Assembly: GCA_035526825.1 (NCBI GenBank)
Contig: DATLBT010000045.1
Coordinates: forward strand, 1-44,398
Source: JACPFV01 sp035526825
Lineage (GTDB): Bacteria > Pseudomonadota > Gammaproteobacteria > Nevskiales > Nevskiaceae
Length of the DNA: 44,398 bases
Direction of reading: 5' to 3'
The first letter of the stretch is position 1, and every line of letters starts with the position of its first letter. Position numbers and translations under genes: made by a program. This document shows positions 1 to 7,070 of this stretch, in pieces. The notes beneath the pieces are model-generated. The model did not search any database, was not told the DNA's origin, and saw only the letters and a program-made list of their open reading frames with translations.

Positions 1-1230
1 GCGGCCCATCGCCTCGCGCGCCGCCGCATCCTGGAACAGCGCGGCGAGCGCCGGTTCGATCCCCATTGCGCCGTCGACCTGCCGCGCGGCACCGCTCTGC
101 AGCAACAGCGAGCGCGCCTGCTCGAAGTTGTACATGTGCGGACCGAACAGCACCGGCAGCCCGAGCGAGGCCGGCTCCAGGACGTTGTGGCCGCCAACGT
201 CGACGAGGCTCCCGCCGACGAATGCGATGTCCGCGGCGGCGAAGTACATCGGCAGTTCGCCCATGCTGTCGCCGAGCAGAACCTGCAGTTGAGTGAGGTC
301 GGCCTGCGGCGGTAACGGCGCTGGCGCGCCCGGCGCGAACGCGGCCGGCAATTCGATGCTGCTGCGGCGGCGAAAAGCGAGGCCGGATCGCTCGATGACT
401 TGTGCCACGTCGTCGAAGCGTTGCGGATGCCGCGGCACCAGCACCAGCACCGCATCCGGCTGGCGCTTGAGCAGGATGCGGTGCGCGCGCAGCGCGGCCT
501 CCTCTTCGCCCGCGTGCGTACTCGCCGCGATCCACACCGGTCGCTTCTCGCCCCAGCGCCAGCGCAGCGCGTGGCCGACCCGCAGCATTTCTTCCGGCAT
601 CTCGAGGTCAAACTTGAGGTTGCCGAGCACTTGCACGTGCTCGGGATCCGCGCCGAGTTCACGGAAGCGCTGCGCATCGGCATCGCTCTGCGCGGCGATG
701 GCCTTGCAGTCGGCCAGCGTGGATTTCGCGAACCCTCGCAAGCGGCGGTAGCCGGCGAACGAGCGCGGCGACAGCCGCGCGTTGGCGATGATGATCGGGA
801 CTCGCTGTTTCGCCAGCGCGCGGAACAGGTTCGGCCACAACTCGGTTTCCATGACGATCGCGCGGCGCGGGCCGGTGCGACGCAGGAAACGCTCCACCGC
901 GCCGGGCAGGTCATATGGCGCGTAACGATGATGGACGGCATCGCCGAGCGCCGCGCGCACACGCTCGGAGCCGGTGGGCGTGGTCGTGGTCACCAGCACC
1001 GAGCCCGGGTGCTTGTCGAGCAACCCGCGGATCAGCGGCAGTGCCGCGAGCGATTCGCCGACCGATACGGCGTGCACCCACACGGCGACGCCCTCCGGCA
1101 GCTTTGGCCCGAAGCCGAAGCGCTCGCCAATGCGATGCCAGTACTCGCGCTGCTTGAGGCCGCGCCACAAAAGGCGCAGCAGCACCACGGGCGTCGCGAG
1201 GTACAACAGCACGGTGTAAAGAAGCCGCAT
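1..1230 (-). CDS. waaA: 3-deoxy-D-manno-octulosonic acid (Kdo) transferase, C-terminus cut by window edge
   Basis: Transfers Kdo from CMP-Kdo to lipid IVA at the cytoplasmic face of the inner membrane, the first step of LPS core assembly. The minus-strand frame from the ATG at 1230 stays open for 410 codons to the window edge; the family is usually about 420-430 residues, so only a few C-terminal residues are missing. The N-terminus starts MRLLYTVLLYL, a membrane anchor typical of WaaA. Further on are the GT30 features WVHAVSVGE, METELWPN and, near the C-terminus, GGSLVDVGGHNVLEP, which belongs to the nucleotide-sugar binding fold. It is divergent from lpxL with only 24 bp between start codons, which fits joint control of lipid A-core synthesis. 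No frameshift seen. Confidence 0.95.
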   Translation of the reverse strand, partial: MRLLYTVLLYLATPVVLLRLLWRGLKQREYWHRIGERFGFGPKLPEGVAVWVHAVSVGESLAALPLIRGLLDKHPGSVLVTTTTPTGSERVRAALGDAVHHRYAPYDLPGAVERFLRRTGPRRAIVMETELWPNLFRALAKQRVPIIIANARLSPRSFAGYRRLRGFAKSTLADCKAIAAQSDADAQRFRELGADPEHVQVLGNLKFDLEMPEEMLRVGHALRWRWGEKRPVWIAASTHAGEEEAALRAHRILLKRQPDAVLVLVPRHPQRFDDVAQVIERSGLAFRRRSSIELPAAFAPGAPAPLPPQADLTQLQVLLGDSMGELPMYFAAADIAFVGGSLVDVGGHNVLEPASLGLPVLFGPHMYNFEQARSLLLQSGAARQVDGAMGIEPALAALFQDAAAREAMGR

Positions 1231-1240
1231 CGCGCAAAGA

Positions 1241-1246
1241 TACAAT
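1241..1246 (+). promoter_or_regulatory. Candidate -10 box for near-leaderless lpxL
   Basis: TACAAT (5 of 6 to the sigma-70 -10 consensus) lies 8 nt before the lpxL ATG, in the 24-bp gap between divergent waaA and lpxL. A start about 7 nt downstream would leave a leader of 0-2 nt. No convincing -35 is visible and no Shine-Dalgarno precedes the ATG, as expected for a near-leaderless message. The reverse strand reads TATCTT 6 nt before the waaA ATG, a weaker -10. Confidence 0.4.
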
Positions 1247-1254
1247 GCCGGCCC

Positions 1255-2175
1255 ATGAACGCGCCCCCGTTCCAGGCCCGCTTTCTCGGCCCGCGCTACT
1301 GGCCGACCTGGTTTGGCGTCGGCCTGCTCAAGCTGCTGTGCTGGCTACCGTTACCGGTGCTGATCGCGCTTGGCGAAGGCCTCGGCTGGTGCATCGGCCG
1401 GTTGATGAGCAAGCGTCGTTACGTGGTGCGGGTGAACCTCAAGCTGTGCTTTCCGCACCTCGAGCGTGACGCGCTCGAACGCGACGTCGATGCGCATTTC
1501 AAGGCGCTTGGCGCCGGCATCTTCGAGGCGTGCCTCGGCTGGTGGGCGCCCAACTGGCGCATGCGCCGCTGGGGCGAGGTCGTGGGGCTCGAACACCTCG
1601 ATGCCGCGCAGAAGGCCGGCCACGGCGTGCTGCTGCTCACCGGCCACTTCACGACCATGGAACTCGGCGCACGCTACATCGCATTGCAGCGCCCGTTCCA
1701 CGCGATGTACCGGCCGCTCAACAATCCGCTGGTCGATTACTTCATGCATCGGTGGCGCCAGGACAAGTCGGGGCTGCCGGCGCTGCCGCGCGAAGACTTG
1801 CGCCAACTGGTCAAGGCGCTGCGTGGCGGTCGCGGGATCTGGTACGGGCCCGACCAGACGCTCGATTTCAAGAACAGCGTGTGGGTGCCATTCTTCGGCG
1901 TGCCGGTGCTGACCATCACCGCAACGTCCCGCCTCGCACAACTGGGCCGGGCCAAGGTCGTGCCGTACTTCCCGGCGCGCGTGAATGGCCGTTACCGCGT
2001 GACCATCCTTCCGGCTCTGGAGAATTTCCCCAGCGGCGACGACGAAGCCGATGCGGCGCTGATCAACCGCACCATCGAGCAGGGCGTGCGCATGGCGCCG
2101 GCGCAGTATTTCTGGGTACACCGGCGCTTCAAGTGGCGCCCGCAAGGCGAGAAGGACGTTTATGACGGGCGCTGA
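1255..2175 (+). CDS. lpxL: Lipid A biosynthesis lauroyltransferase (LpxL/HtrB family)
   Basis: Acylates Kdo2-lipid IVA from acyl-ACP at the inner membrane, giving the secondary acyl chains of lipid A. The 306-residue product matches the family length. It opens with the family signature LGPRYWPTW (residues 11-19), has a hydrophobic N-terminal anchor (about 19-48) and carries the HX4E catalytic motif, H131 and E136 in GHFTTMELG. Also conserved are YRP-NNPLVD, WYGPDQ and the C-terminal PAQYFWVHRRFK. The ATG at 1255 gives the standard LpxL N-terminus; upstream in-frame codons lie antisense to waaA and were left out. Its last 14 nt overlap the next gene. Which position it acylates (LpxL or LpxM role) cannot be settled from sequence alone. 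Confidence 0.93.
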   Translation: MNAPPFQARFLGPRYWPTWFGVGLLKLLCWLPLPVLIALGEGLGWCIGRLMSKRRYVVRVNLKLCFPHLERDALERDVDAHFKALGAGIFEACLGWWAPNWRMRRWGEVVGLEHLDAAQKAGHGVLLLTGHFTTMELGARYIALQRPFHAMYRPLNNPLVDYFMHRWRQDKSGLPALPREDLRQLVKALRGGRGIWYGPDQTLDFKNSVWVPFFGVPVLTITATSRLAQLGRAKVVPYFPARVNGRYRVTILPALENFPSGDDEADAALINRTIEQGVRMAPAQYFWVHRRFKWRPQGEKDVYDGR

Positions 2176-2932
2176 GCCAGCAGCGCCGAAAATCTCGGCG
2201 GTGCTGATCAGCCTCGACGCGCAGGCCCACTTGCGCGAGTGCCTTGCGGCGCTCGCCTGGTGCGACGAGGTCATCGTGCTCGACAGCGGCAGCACCGATG
2301 CCACCGCGGCGATCTGCGCCGAGTTCGGCGTGCGCTTCAGCACCAGCCCGGACTGGCCCGGCTTCGGCCCGCAGAAGAATCGCGCGGTGGCGCTGGCGCG
2401 CAACGACTGGATCTTCTCGATCGACACCGACGAGATCTGCACGCCGGCGCTGTGCGCGCAGCTGCAGGCCGCTGCGCGCAGCGCGATCCAATCGGCGTAC
2501 GAGATGCCGCGCCGCTCGAGTTTCTGCGGCCATTTCATGCGCCACGGTGGCTGGTGGCCGGACTACGTGACGCGCCTGTTCCGGCGCGGCGCCGCGCGCT
2601 TCTCGGACAGCCTGGTGCACGAGCGCGTCATCGTCGAGGGCCCCATCGGCCGGCTCACCGAGCCCCTGGTCCACTACACCTACGACACGATGGAGCAAGC
2701 GCTGGCGAAAGCCGAGCGGTATGCGTCGGTCGGGGCGCAGCAGGCGTACGCCGCGGGCAAGCGCGCCGGTCCGCTCACGCCGGCGCTGCGCGGCGCGTGG
2801 ACGTTCATACGTACATACGTGATCCGCCTCGGCTTCCTCGACGGCCAGGCGGGGCTGATGCTCGCGCGCTACAACGCGCACACGACGCGGCTGCGCTATC
2901 GGAAGTTGCGGCAACTCGCCTTGGCGCGCTGA
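2162..2932 (+). CDS. Family 2 glycosyltransferase, WaaE/KdtX-like (LPS core)
   Basis: GT-A fold glycosyltransferase of 256 residues. ISAVLISLDAQ begins the nucleotide-sugar domain, VIVLDSGSTD is the donor-binding loop, and the metal-binding acidic motif is SIDTDE near residue 88. C-terminal features YEMPRRSSFCG and LVHERV are typical of the WaaE/KdtX group, which adds a glucose to heptose I of the inner core. It overlaps lpxL by 14 nt, so the two are translationally coupled and co-transcribed, and waaA and waaC flank the pair; an LPS-core role follows from this context. The exact sugar and acceptor are inference. It ends 73 bp before convergent waaC. Confidence 0.87.
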   Translation: MTGAEPAAPKISAVLISLDAQAHLRECLAALAWCDEVIVLDSGSTDATAAICAEFGVRFSTSPDWPGFGPQKNRAVALARNDWIFSIDTDEICTPALCAQLQAAARSAIQSAYEMPRRSSFCGHFMRHGGWWPDYVTRLFRRGAARFSDSLVHERVIVEGPIGRLTEPLVHYTYDTMEQALAKAERYASVGAQQAYAAGKRAGPLTPALRGAWTFIRTYVIRLGFLDGQAGLMLARYNAHTTRLRYRKLRQLALAR

Positions 2933-2938
2933 CCGCTC

Positions 2939-2981
2939 TGTGGGAGGGCCCCTGGGCCCGACGGCCAGGGCCGCTTCCACA
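2939..2981. repeat. REP-like imperfect palindrome between convergent genes
   Basis: An imperfect inverted repeat starting TGTGGGAGGGCCCCTGG and ending GGCCAGGGCCGCTTCCACA, with arms of about 19-20 nt and a 4-nt loop (CGAC). It resembles the TGTGGGAGCGGC-type extragenic palindromes common in Pseudomonas and Xanthomonadales. It fills the gap between two convergent genes, where such elements often act as two-way terminators or 3' stabilisers. A smaller hairpin (GGTCG / CGACC) follows at 2986-3003. I see no second copy in the window. Confidence 0.6.
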
Positions 2982-3005
2982 GACAGGTCGACTCCCACCG
3001 ACCCG

Positions 3006-3974
3006 TCAGAACCATTTCCTTACCACCTGGCGCGCTTGCGCGAAGGCAACCGTATTCGGCCGCGACGTATCCACTACCTTCGATTCCGTCGAGCACAAAT
3101 TCACCAGTTCACCGCCGTCGACGCGATCGAACACTGGCACCGATGGCCCGTACAGCGTCAGCGTCCGCACGCCGAGCGCGACTGCGAGGTGGGTGAGCCC
3201 GGTGTCGAGCCCGACGACGAAGCGGGCGCCGGCGATGCAGTCGGCCAGTCCTGCAATGTCGAGCCGCGGCAGCACCTCGGCGTCGGCCGCCCCGGCGATG
3301 CGCTCGGCGCGGGCCCGTTCTTCGGCGCTGCCGAATGGCACCAGCACGCGCAGCCCCGCGCCGCGAACCTCGCGCGCCAGCGCCTGCCAATGTTCCTCGG
3401 GCCAGAGCTTGCTGGGCCATGCGGCGCCGTGGAGAAAGATCGCGTACGGCGCGCCGGCTGGCGGTGCAAAGCGCGCGCGATCGATGCCGAACGCCGCCGG
3501 CGTTGCCGGTCGCGCGTAGCCCAGCGCATCGGCGAACAGCTGGCGCAACTGCTCGACCTCGGTCAGGCGCAAATCCACCGGGATGCGGGTGTGGTAGGCC
3601 AGGCTGGCAAGCCCTTCGCGCGCGCTGCGAAAGCTGCGCCCCGCAAGGCGACCCCGGGCTTGGCGCGCGAGGAACGCGCTTTTCAGCAACCCTTGCGCAT
3701 CGAGCACCAGGTCGTAATCGACCTCGCGCAGTCCTCCCCGGAAACGCCCCCACTCGCCGCTGGCGCGGACCTGGCGCAGCGACTTGCGCCAGCGCCGCAT
3801 CGCGCAGGGAATGACCTTGCGCACCGCCGGGTGCCAGGCGGGAATCGCGGCGTAGGCTTCCTCCACCAGCCAGTCGCAGCGCAGCCCCGGAATGGCGCGA
3901 ACCGCGTCGGTCAGGGGTGCGAGGGCGTGGATGATGTCGCCTAGCGACGAAGTCTTGACCAGCAGCAGCTGCAT
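3006..3974 (-). CDS. waaC: LPS heptosyltransferase I
   Basis: Adds the first L,D-heptose to Kdo2-lipid A from ADP-heptose at the cytoplasmic side of the inner membrane. 322 residues, normal for GT9 enzymes. The N-terminus LLLVKTSSLGDIIHALAP is the hallmark WaaC opening, with D12 of SLGDIIH the expected catalytic base. The C-terminal half has FLHGAAWPSKLWPEEHW and the ADP-heptose loop VGLDTGLTHLA. The start ATG at 3974 is divergent from the TPR protein gene at 4052. No strong ribosome-binding site is visible. It completes an inner-core set with waaA and the GT2 gene. Confidence 0.95.
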   Translation of the reverse strand: MQLLLVKTSSLGDIIHALAPLTDAVRAIPGLRCDWLVEEAYAAIPAWHPAVRKVIPCAMRRWRKSLRQVRASGEWGRFRGGLREVDYDLVLDAQGLLKSAFLARQARGRLAGRSFRSAREGLASLAYHTRIPVDLRLTEVEQLRQLFADALGYARPATPAAFGIDRARFAPPAGAPYAIFLHGAAWPSKLWPEEHWQALAREVRGAGLRVLVPFGSAEERARAERIAGAADAEVLPRLDIAGLADCIAGARFVVGLDTGLTHLAVALGVRTLTLYGPSVPVFDRVDGGELVNLCSTESKVVDTSRPNTVAFAQARQVVRKWF

Positions 3975-3981
3975 GAAATTC

Positions 3982-4010
3982 TTGTCGCCGGTGGCTAAGG
4001 CGCTGATATA
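3982..4010 (+). promoter_or_regulatory. Candidate sigma-70 promoter for the TPR / L,D-transpeptidase pair
   Basis: TTGTCG (3982-3987), a 17-nt spacer and GATATA (4005-4010), inside the locally AT-rich stretch CTGATATATTAG. This would start transcription near 4017, about 35 nt before the ATG at 4052. It is the only promoter-like pair in the 77-bp gap between divergent waaC and the TPR gene. Consensus match only. Confidence 0.4.
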
Positions 4011-4051
4011 TTAGTCACCTTCTCGGGAAATCCGGTCGGGGCTTCAAATTT

Positions 4052-4969
4052 ATGCGTGGAATCAAGCTGCTGGGTCTGGCATGGCTGGCTGTGGCCGCTG
4101 CTCCGCTGTACGCGGCGTCGCCCGCGGTGGACGAGGCCACGACACTCATCAACAAGGGCCAGTTCGAGCAGGCGCTGCAGCGCCTCGATGGACACCTCAA
4201 GTCGGCGCCGCAGGACGCCGAGGCGCGCTTCACGCGCGGCCTCGTGCTGGTGCGCCTCAACCGCAACGACGACGCCGCCAAGGCTTTCTCCGAGCTGACG
4301 CGCGACTACCCGCAACTGCCCGAGCCGTACAACAACCTCGCGGTCATCTACGCGCAGCAGGGCGACTACGACAAGGCGCGCGATGCGCTGGAGTCGGCGC
4401 TGCAGACGCACCCGAGCTATCCGGTCGCCCATGAGAACCTCGGCGACATCTACGCCGCGCTGGCGGCCGCCGCCTACAACCGCGCGCTTTCGCTGGATGG
4501 CGGCAACGCCGGCGTGCGCGCCAAGATCAGCCTCATCAACCAGCTCGACAGCCTCGCCGACAGCGGCGCCACCGTCGCCGCGCGCGGCCCGGCGCCCGCA
4601 ACGGCGGAGACCGGCCCGGCCATCAGCATCAACCAGGCCTCGATCGCAGAAGTCGTGCAGGGCTGGGCGGCGGCGTGGTCCAACAAGGATGTCGAGAAGT
4701 ACCTCGGCTACTACGCGCCGAATTTCGCACCCGAGGGCGGCGCGGCGCGCCAGGCCTGGGAAGCGCAGCGCCGCGCCCGCATCGTCAAGCCGAAGGAGAT
4801 CAAGGTCGCCGTTTCCGAGCTGAAGGTGCAGCCGCTTGCGGCGGACCGCGTGCAGGCGACCTTCCAGCAGGACTACGCCTCCGACGTCCTCAGTAACCGC
4901 TCTGGCAAGGTGCTCGAGCTGGTCCAGGTCCAGGGCCAGTGGAAGATCCGGCGCGAGTACAGCCGCTGA
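4052..4969 (+). CDS. Exported TPR protein with C-terminal NTF2-like (Csd6-type) domain
   Basis: 305 residues. A signal peptide (about 1-21, cleavage near LYAA|S) is followed by tetratricopeptide repeats (about 25-165), including PEPYNNLAVIYAQQGDYDKA and PVAHENLGDIYAAL. After an Ala/Pro linker comes an NTF2-like domain (about 198-305) starting VVQGWAAAWSNKDVEKYL and ending GQWKIRREYSR. This last domain is clearly homologous to the C-terminus of the next gene, which lies 4 nt downstream in the same operon. The family role of the NTF2-like domain in Helicobacter Csd6 is attached to an L,D-carboxypeptidase; here the TPR protein has no catalytic domain, so I infer a periplasmic partner or scaffold for the adjacent enzyme. 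Could also be described simply as a hypothetical TPR protein. Confidence 0.85.
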   Translation: MRGIKLLGLAWLAVAAAPLYAASPAVDEATTLINKGQFEQALQRLDGHLKSAPQDAEARFTRGLVLVRLNRNDDAAKAFSELTRDYPQLPEPYNNLAVIYAQQGDYDKARDALESALQTHPSYPVAHENLGDIYAALAAAAYNRALSLDGGNAGVRAKISLINQLDSLADSGATVAARGPAPATAETGPAISINQASIAEVVQGWAAAWSNKDVEKYLGYYAPNFAPEGGAARQAWEAQRRARIVKPKEIKVAVSELKVQPLAADRVQATFQQDYASDVLSNRSGKVLELVQVQGQWKIRREYSR

Positions 4970-4973
4970 TCGA

Positions 4974-6149
4974 ATGAAGTCAGGAGTCACCCGCGCCGCC
5001 CTGCTGGCGCTGTGCGCGCTGAGCGCGCCGGCCTCCGCGGCCACGCCAGCCGAACCGCATCCCGAGCACCAGTTGCTCTCCGCGATCGACGACCTCAACG
5101 CCGGTCGCGTCGACGCGGCGTGGACCGCGCTCGACCAGCTGGTGAAGCGCCAGCCCAACTTCCGGCTCGCGCGACTGTTCCATGGCGAGTTGCTCGCCGC
5201 GCGCTCGGGCCGACCCGCCAGCGATGCCACGGAGCCAACCGGAGCCGACGCGCAAGGCCTCGCCGACGAGGCGCAACTGCGGCTCGCGCAGTGGCGCGAA
5301 CGCATTCCCGATGGCGCGATGCCCGACGTCATCCTGCAACTGTCGAAGGGCCACCCGCACGCGGTGATCGTCGACCTGCCGCGCTCGCGCCTGTTCCTGG
5401 TCGAGAACACCCGGGACGGCATGAAGGTCGTCAAGAGTTTCTTCGCCTCGATCGGCAAGGGCGGCTGGGGCAAGCGCAGCACCGGTGACAACCGCACGCC
5501 GGTCGGCGTCTATCACGTCACCGGCTTCCTTACCGACCAGAGCCTGCCCGAGCTGTATGGCGCCGGCGCGTTCCCGGTGAGCTACCCCAACGTCTGGGAC
5601 CAGAGGCTCAAGTACACCGGCTCCGGCATCTGGCTGCACGGCGTACCGCGCGAGACCTTCAATCGCCTGCCGCGATCAAGCGAAGGCTGCGTGACGCTGG
5701 CCAACGGCGACCTGCTCGAGCTCAAGCCCTACCTCGTGCGCGGCGAAACGCCGGTGGTGTTCACCGATTCGCTGAGCTGGCAGGCGAAGGAAAAGGGCTG
5801 GGATCGGCGCGCCGAGTTCCTCGAGCAGATCGAGGGCTGGCGCGCGCGCTGGTCGGAACTCGACACCGAAGGCTACCTCGCCTACTACGCCGACGACTTC
5901 GAGACCGAAGGCATGAACAAGCAGGCGTTCACGCAGCACAAGCGCCGCGTCAATGCTGGCAAGAAGAAGATCGACGTGCAGCTCGAGGGCGTGGACTTGT
6001 TTCGCTATCCGGGCGGCGACGGGCTCATGCTGGCGCGCTTCACCCAGCAATACCGCAGCAGCAATTACGTGAAGAGCAGCGACAAGTACCAGTTCTGGCG
6101 GCGCAGCGCCGACGGCACCTGGCGGATCGTCAAGGAGTCCAGTCGCTGA
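4974..6149 (+). CDS. YkuD L,D-transpeptidase / L,D-carboxypeptidase with NTF2-like C-terminus (Csd6/Pgp2-like)
   Basis: 391 residues with a signal peptide (about 1-22), an N-terminal helical region, a YkuD domain (about 126-265) and a C-terminal NTF2-like domain (about 285-391). Catalytic residues are visible: H222 in WLHGVPRE, then S236 and C239 in SSEGCVTL, a variant of the usual SHGC. YkuD enzymes either cross-link peptidoglycan stems or, in Csd6/Pgp2, trim the terminal D-Ala from tetrapeptides. The domain order YkuD plus NTF2 is that of Csd6/Pgp2, so trimming is the more likely activity (inference). The ATG at 4974 follows the upstream stop by 4 nt. The 3' end overlaps the convergent M14 peptidase gene by 20 nt. 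Confidence 0.9.
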   Translation: MKSGVTRAALLALCALSAPASAATPAEPHPEHQLLSAIDDLNAGRVDAAWTALDQLVKRQPNFRLARLFHGELLAARSGRPASDATEPTGADAQGLADEAQLRLAQWRERIPDGAMPDVILQLSKGHPHAVIVDLPRSRLFLVENTRDGMKVVKSFFASIGKGGWGKRSTGDNRTPVGVYHVTGFLTDQSLPELYGAGAFPVSYPNVWDQRLKYTGSGIWLHGVPRETFNRLPRSSEGCVTLANGDLLELKPYLVRGETPVVFTDSLSWQAKEKGWDRRAEFLEQIEGWRARWSELDTEGYLAYYADDFETEGMNKQAFTQHKRRVNAGKKKIDVQLEGVDLFRYPGGDGLMLARFTQQYRSSNYVKSSDKYQFWRRSADGTWRIVKESSR

Positions 6150-7038
6150 ACAGCGGCACGCCGGGCGCCAGCGTGGTGCCGGCGGTGGCGCGCCAGGGTT
6201 CGCGGTAGAGCGGCGAGGCTTTCAGCGGCGATCCTTCCGGCAGGTTTTCGTCGAGCCACGCGAGCATGTCGCCCCATAGCCGCGCGCTCTGCGCCGGGTT
6301 CGGGATCAACCCCGCATGCGGCAGTTCCAGCGTGATGACCGGCACGCCGAGGTAAACGCCGGCGTAGTTGCCGAGCGATCCCGGGTAGGCGCCGAGCACG
6401 CGCAGCCGCAGGAAGCCGAGCTTCTGCGGCGGGTCCTGCGGGCCGTCGTAATCGAGGATGCCGTACGGCGCGTGCACCGTGACGATGGCATGCGGGCGAA
6501 AGCGCTCGATGTGTCGAGTGAGCCAGCGTGTTTCGGGCTCGGACAGCGGCGTCCTGCCCGGGAAGCGTCGCGGATCCCGGCCGGTGCGGCGCTCCCAGTA
6601 CGGCAGCGCAGTCTCGTTCCAGTCCGGCGTCGGAAAATTGCGGTTGAGGTCCACGCCGCTGGCATTGGTGCGGGTTTCCGGAACCTTCAGCAGTCCGTCC
6701 GGATTCAGGCACGGCACGATGCGCCAGTAGAACGGCTGGAAGCGGTCGTTGGCGAGCTGCTTCATCCACTGGAACACGATGCTGACCGACGAAAACTCGT
6801 CGCCATGGATGCCGCCGAGCAGCAGGATGCGCTGGGTGTTGCCCTGCGGCCGCTGCGAACGAATGTCACGCCACAGGATCGGCTGGCCCTCGACCGTGCC
6901 GGTCAGGCTGCTGCGCAGCCCCGCGTCGAGGCAATCCTTCGTCGCGATGCTGGCGAGGCGATTGCCGATCAGCTCGCAGGCGCGCTCGATCGAACTCAGC
7001 GGGGGTATTTCCACGGCCAGCACTGCTGGCGCGAACAA
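6130..7038 (-). CDS. Exported M14 zinc peptidase (murein peptide carboxypeptidase/amidase-like)
   Basis: M14-family metallopeptidase. Zinc ligands are H78 and E81 in GGIHGDEFSS and the later His in VTVHAPYG; the catalytic Glu is in VITLELPH. DLNRNFPTPDW is the substrate-binding Asn-Arg motif. Closest known families are MpaA (murein tripeptide amidase) and Csd4/Pgp1 (D,L-carboxypeptidase). From the TTG at 7038 the product is 302 residues but lacks an export signal. Reading further upstream in frame to about 7080 adds ALRAFSCAALIAALFAPAVLA, a convincing signal peptide, without an ATG, GTG or TTG beyond 7038, so the true start is uncertain (see findings). The gene overlaps the dsbA end if the longer form is used, and overlaps the convergent L,D-transpeptidase gene by 20 nt. 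Confidence 0.85.
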   Translation of the reverse strand: MFAPAVLAVEIPPLSSIERACELIGNRLASIATKDCLDAGLRSSLTGTVEGQPILWRDIRSQRPQGNTQRILLLGGIHGDEFSSVSIVFQWMKQLANDRFQPFYWRIVPCLNPDGLLKVPETRTNASGVDLNRNFPTPDWNETALPYWERRTGRDPRRFPGRTPLSEPETRWLTRHIERFRPHAIVTVHAPYGILDYDGPQDPPQKLGFLRLRVLGAYPGSLGNYAGVYLGVPVITLELPHAGLIPNPAQSARLWGDMLAWLDENLPEGSPLKASPLYREPWRATAGTTLAPGVPLFSDWTP

Positions 7039-7070
7039 GGCGGCGATCAGCGCCGCGCAAGAGAACGCCC

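Noticed and set aside
1351..2538. 395-codon open frame antisense to lpxL and the GT2 gene.
   Set aside because: Composition is that of a GC-rich shadow frame, no recognisable domain, and it overlaps two clear genes. The same applies to other long antisense frames, such as 18741-20093 and 23601-24626.
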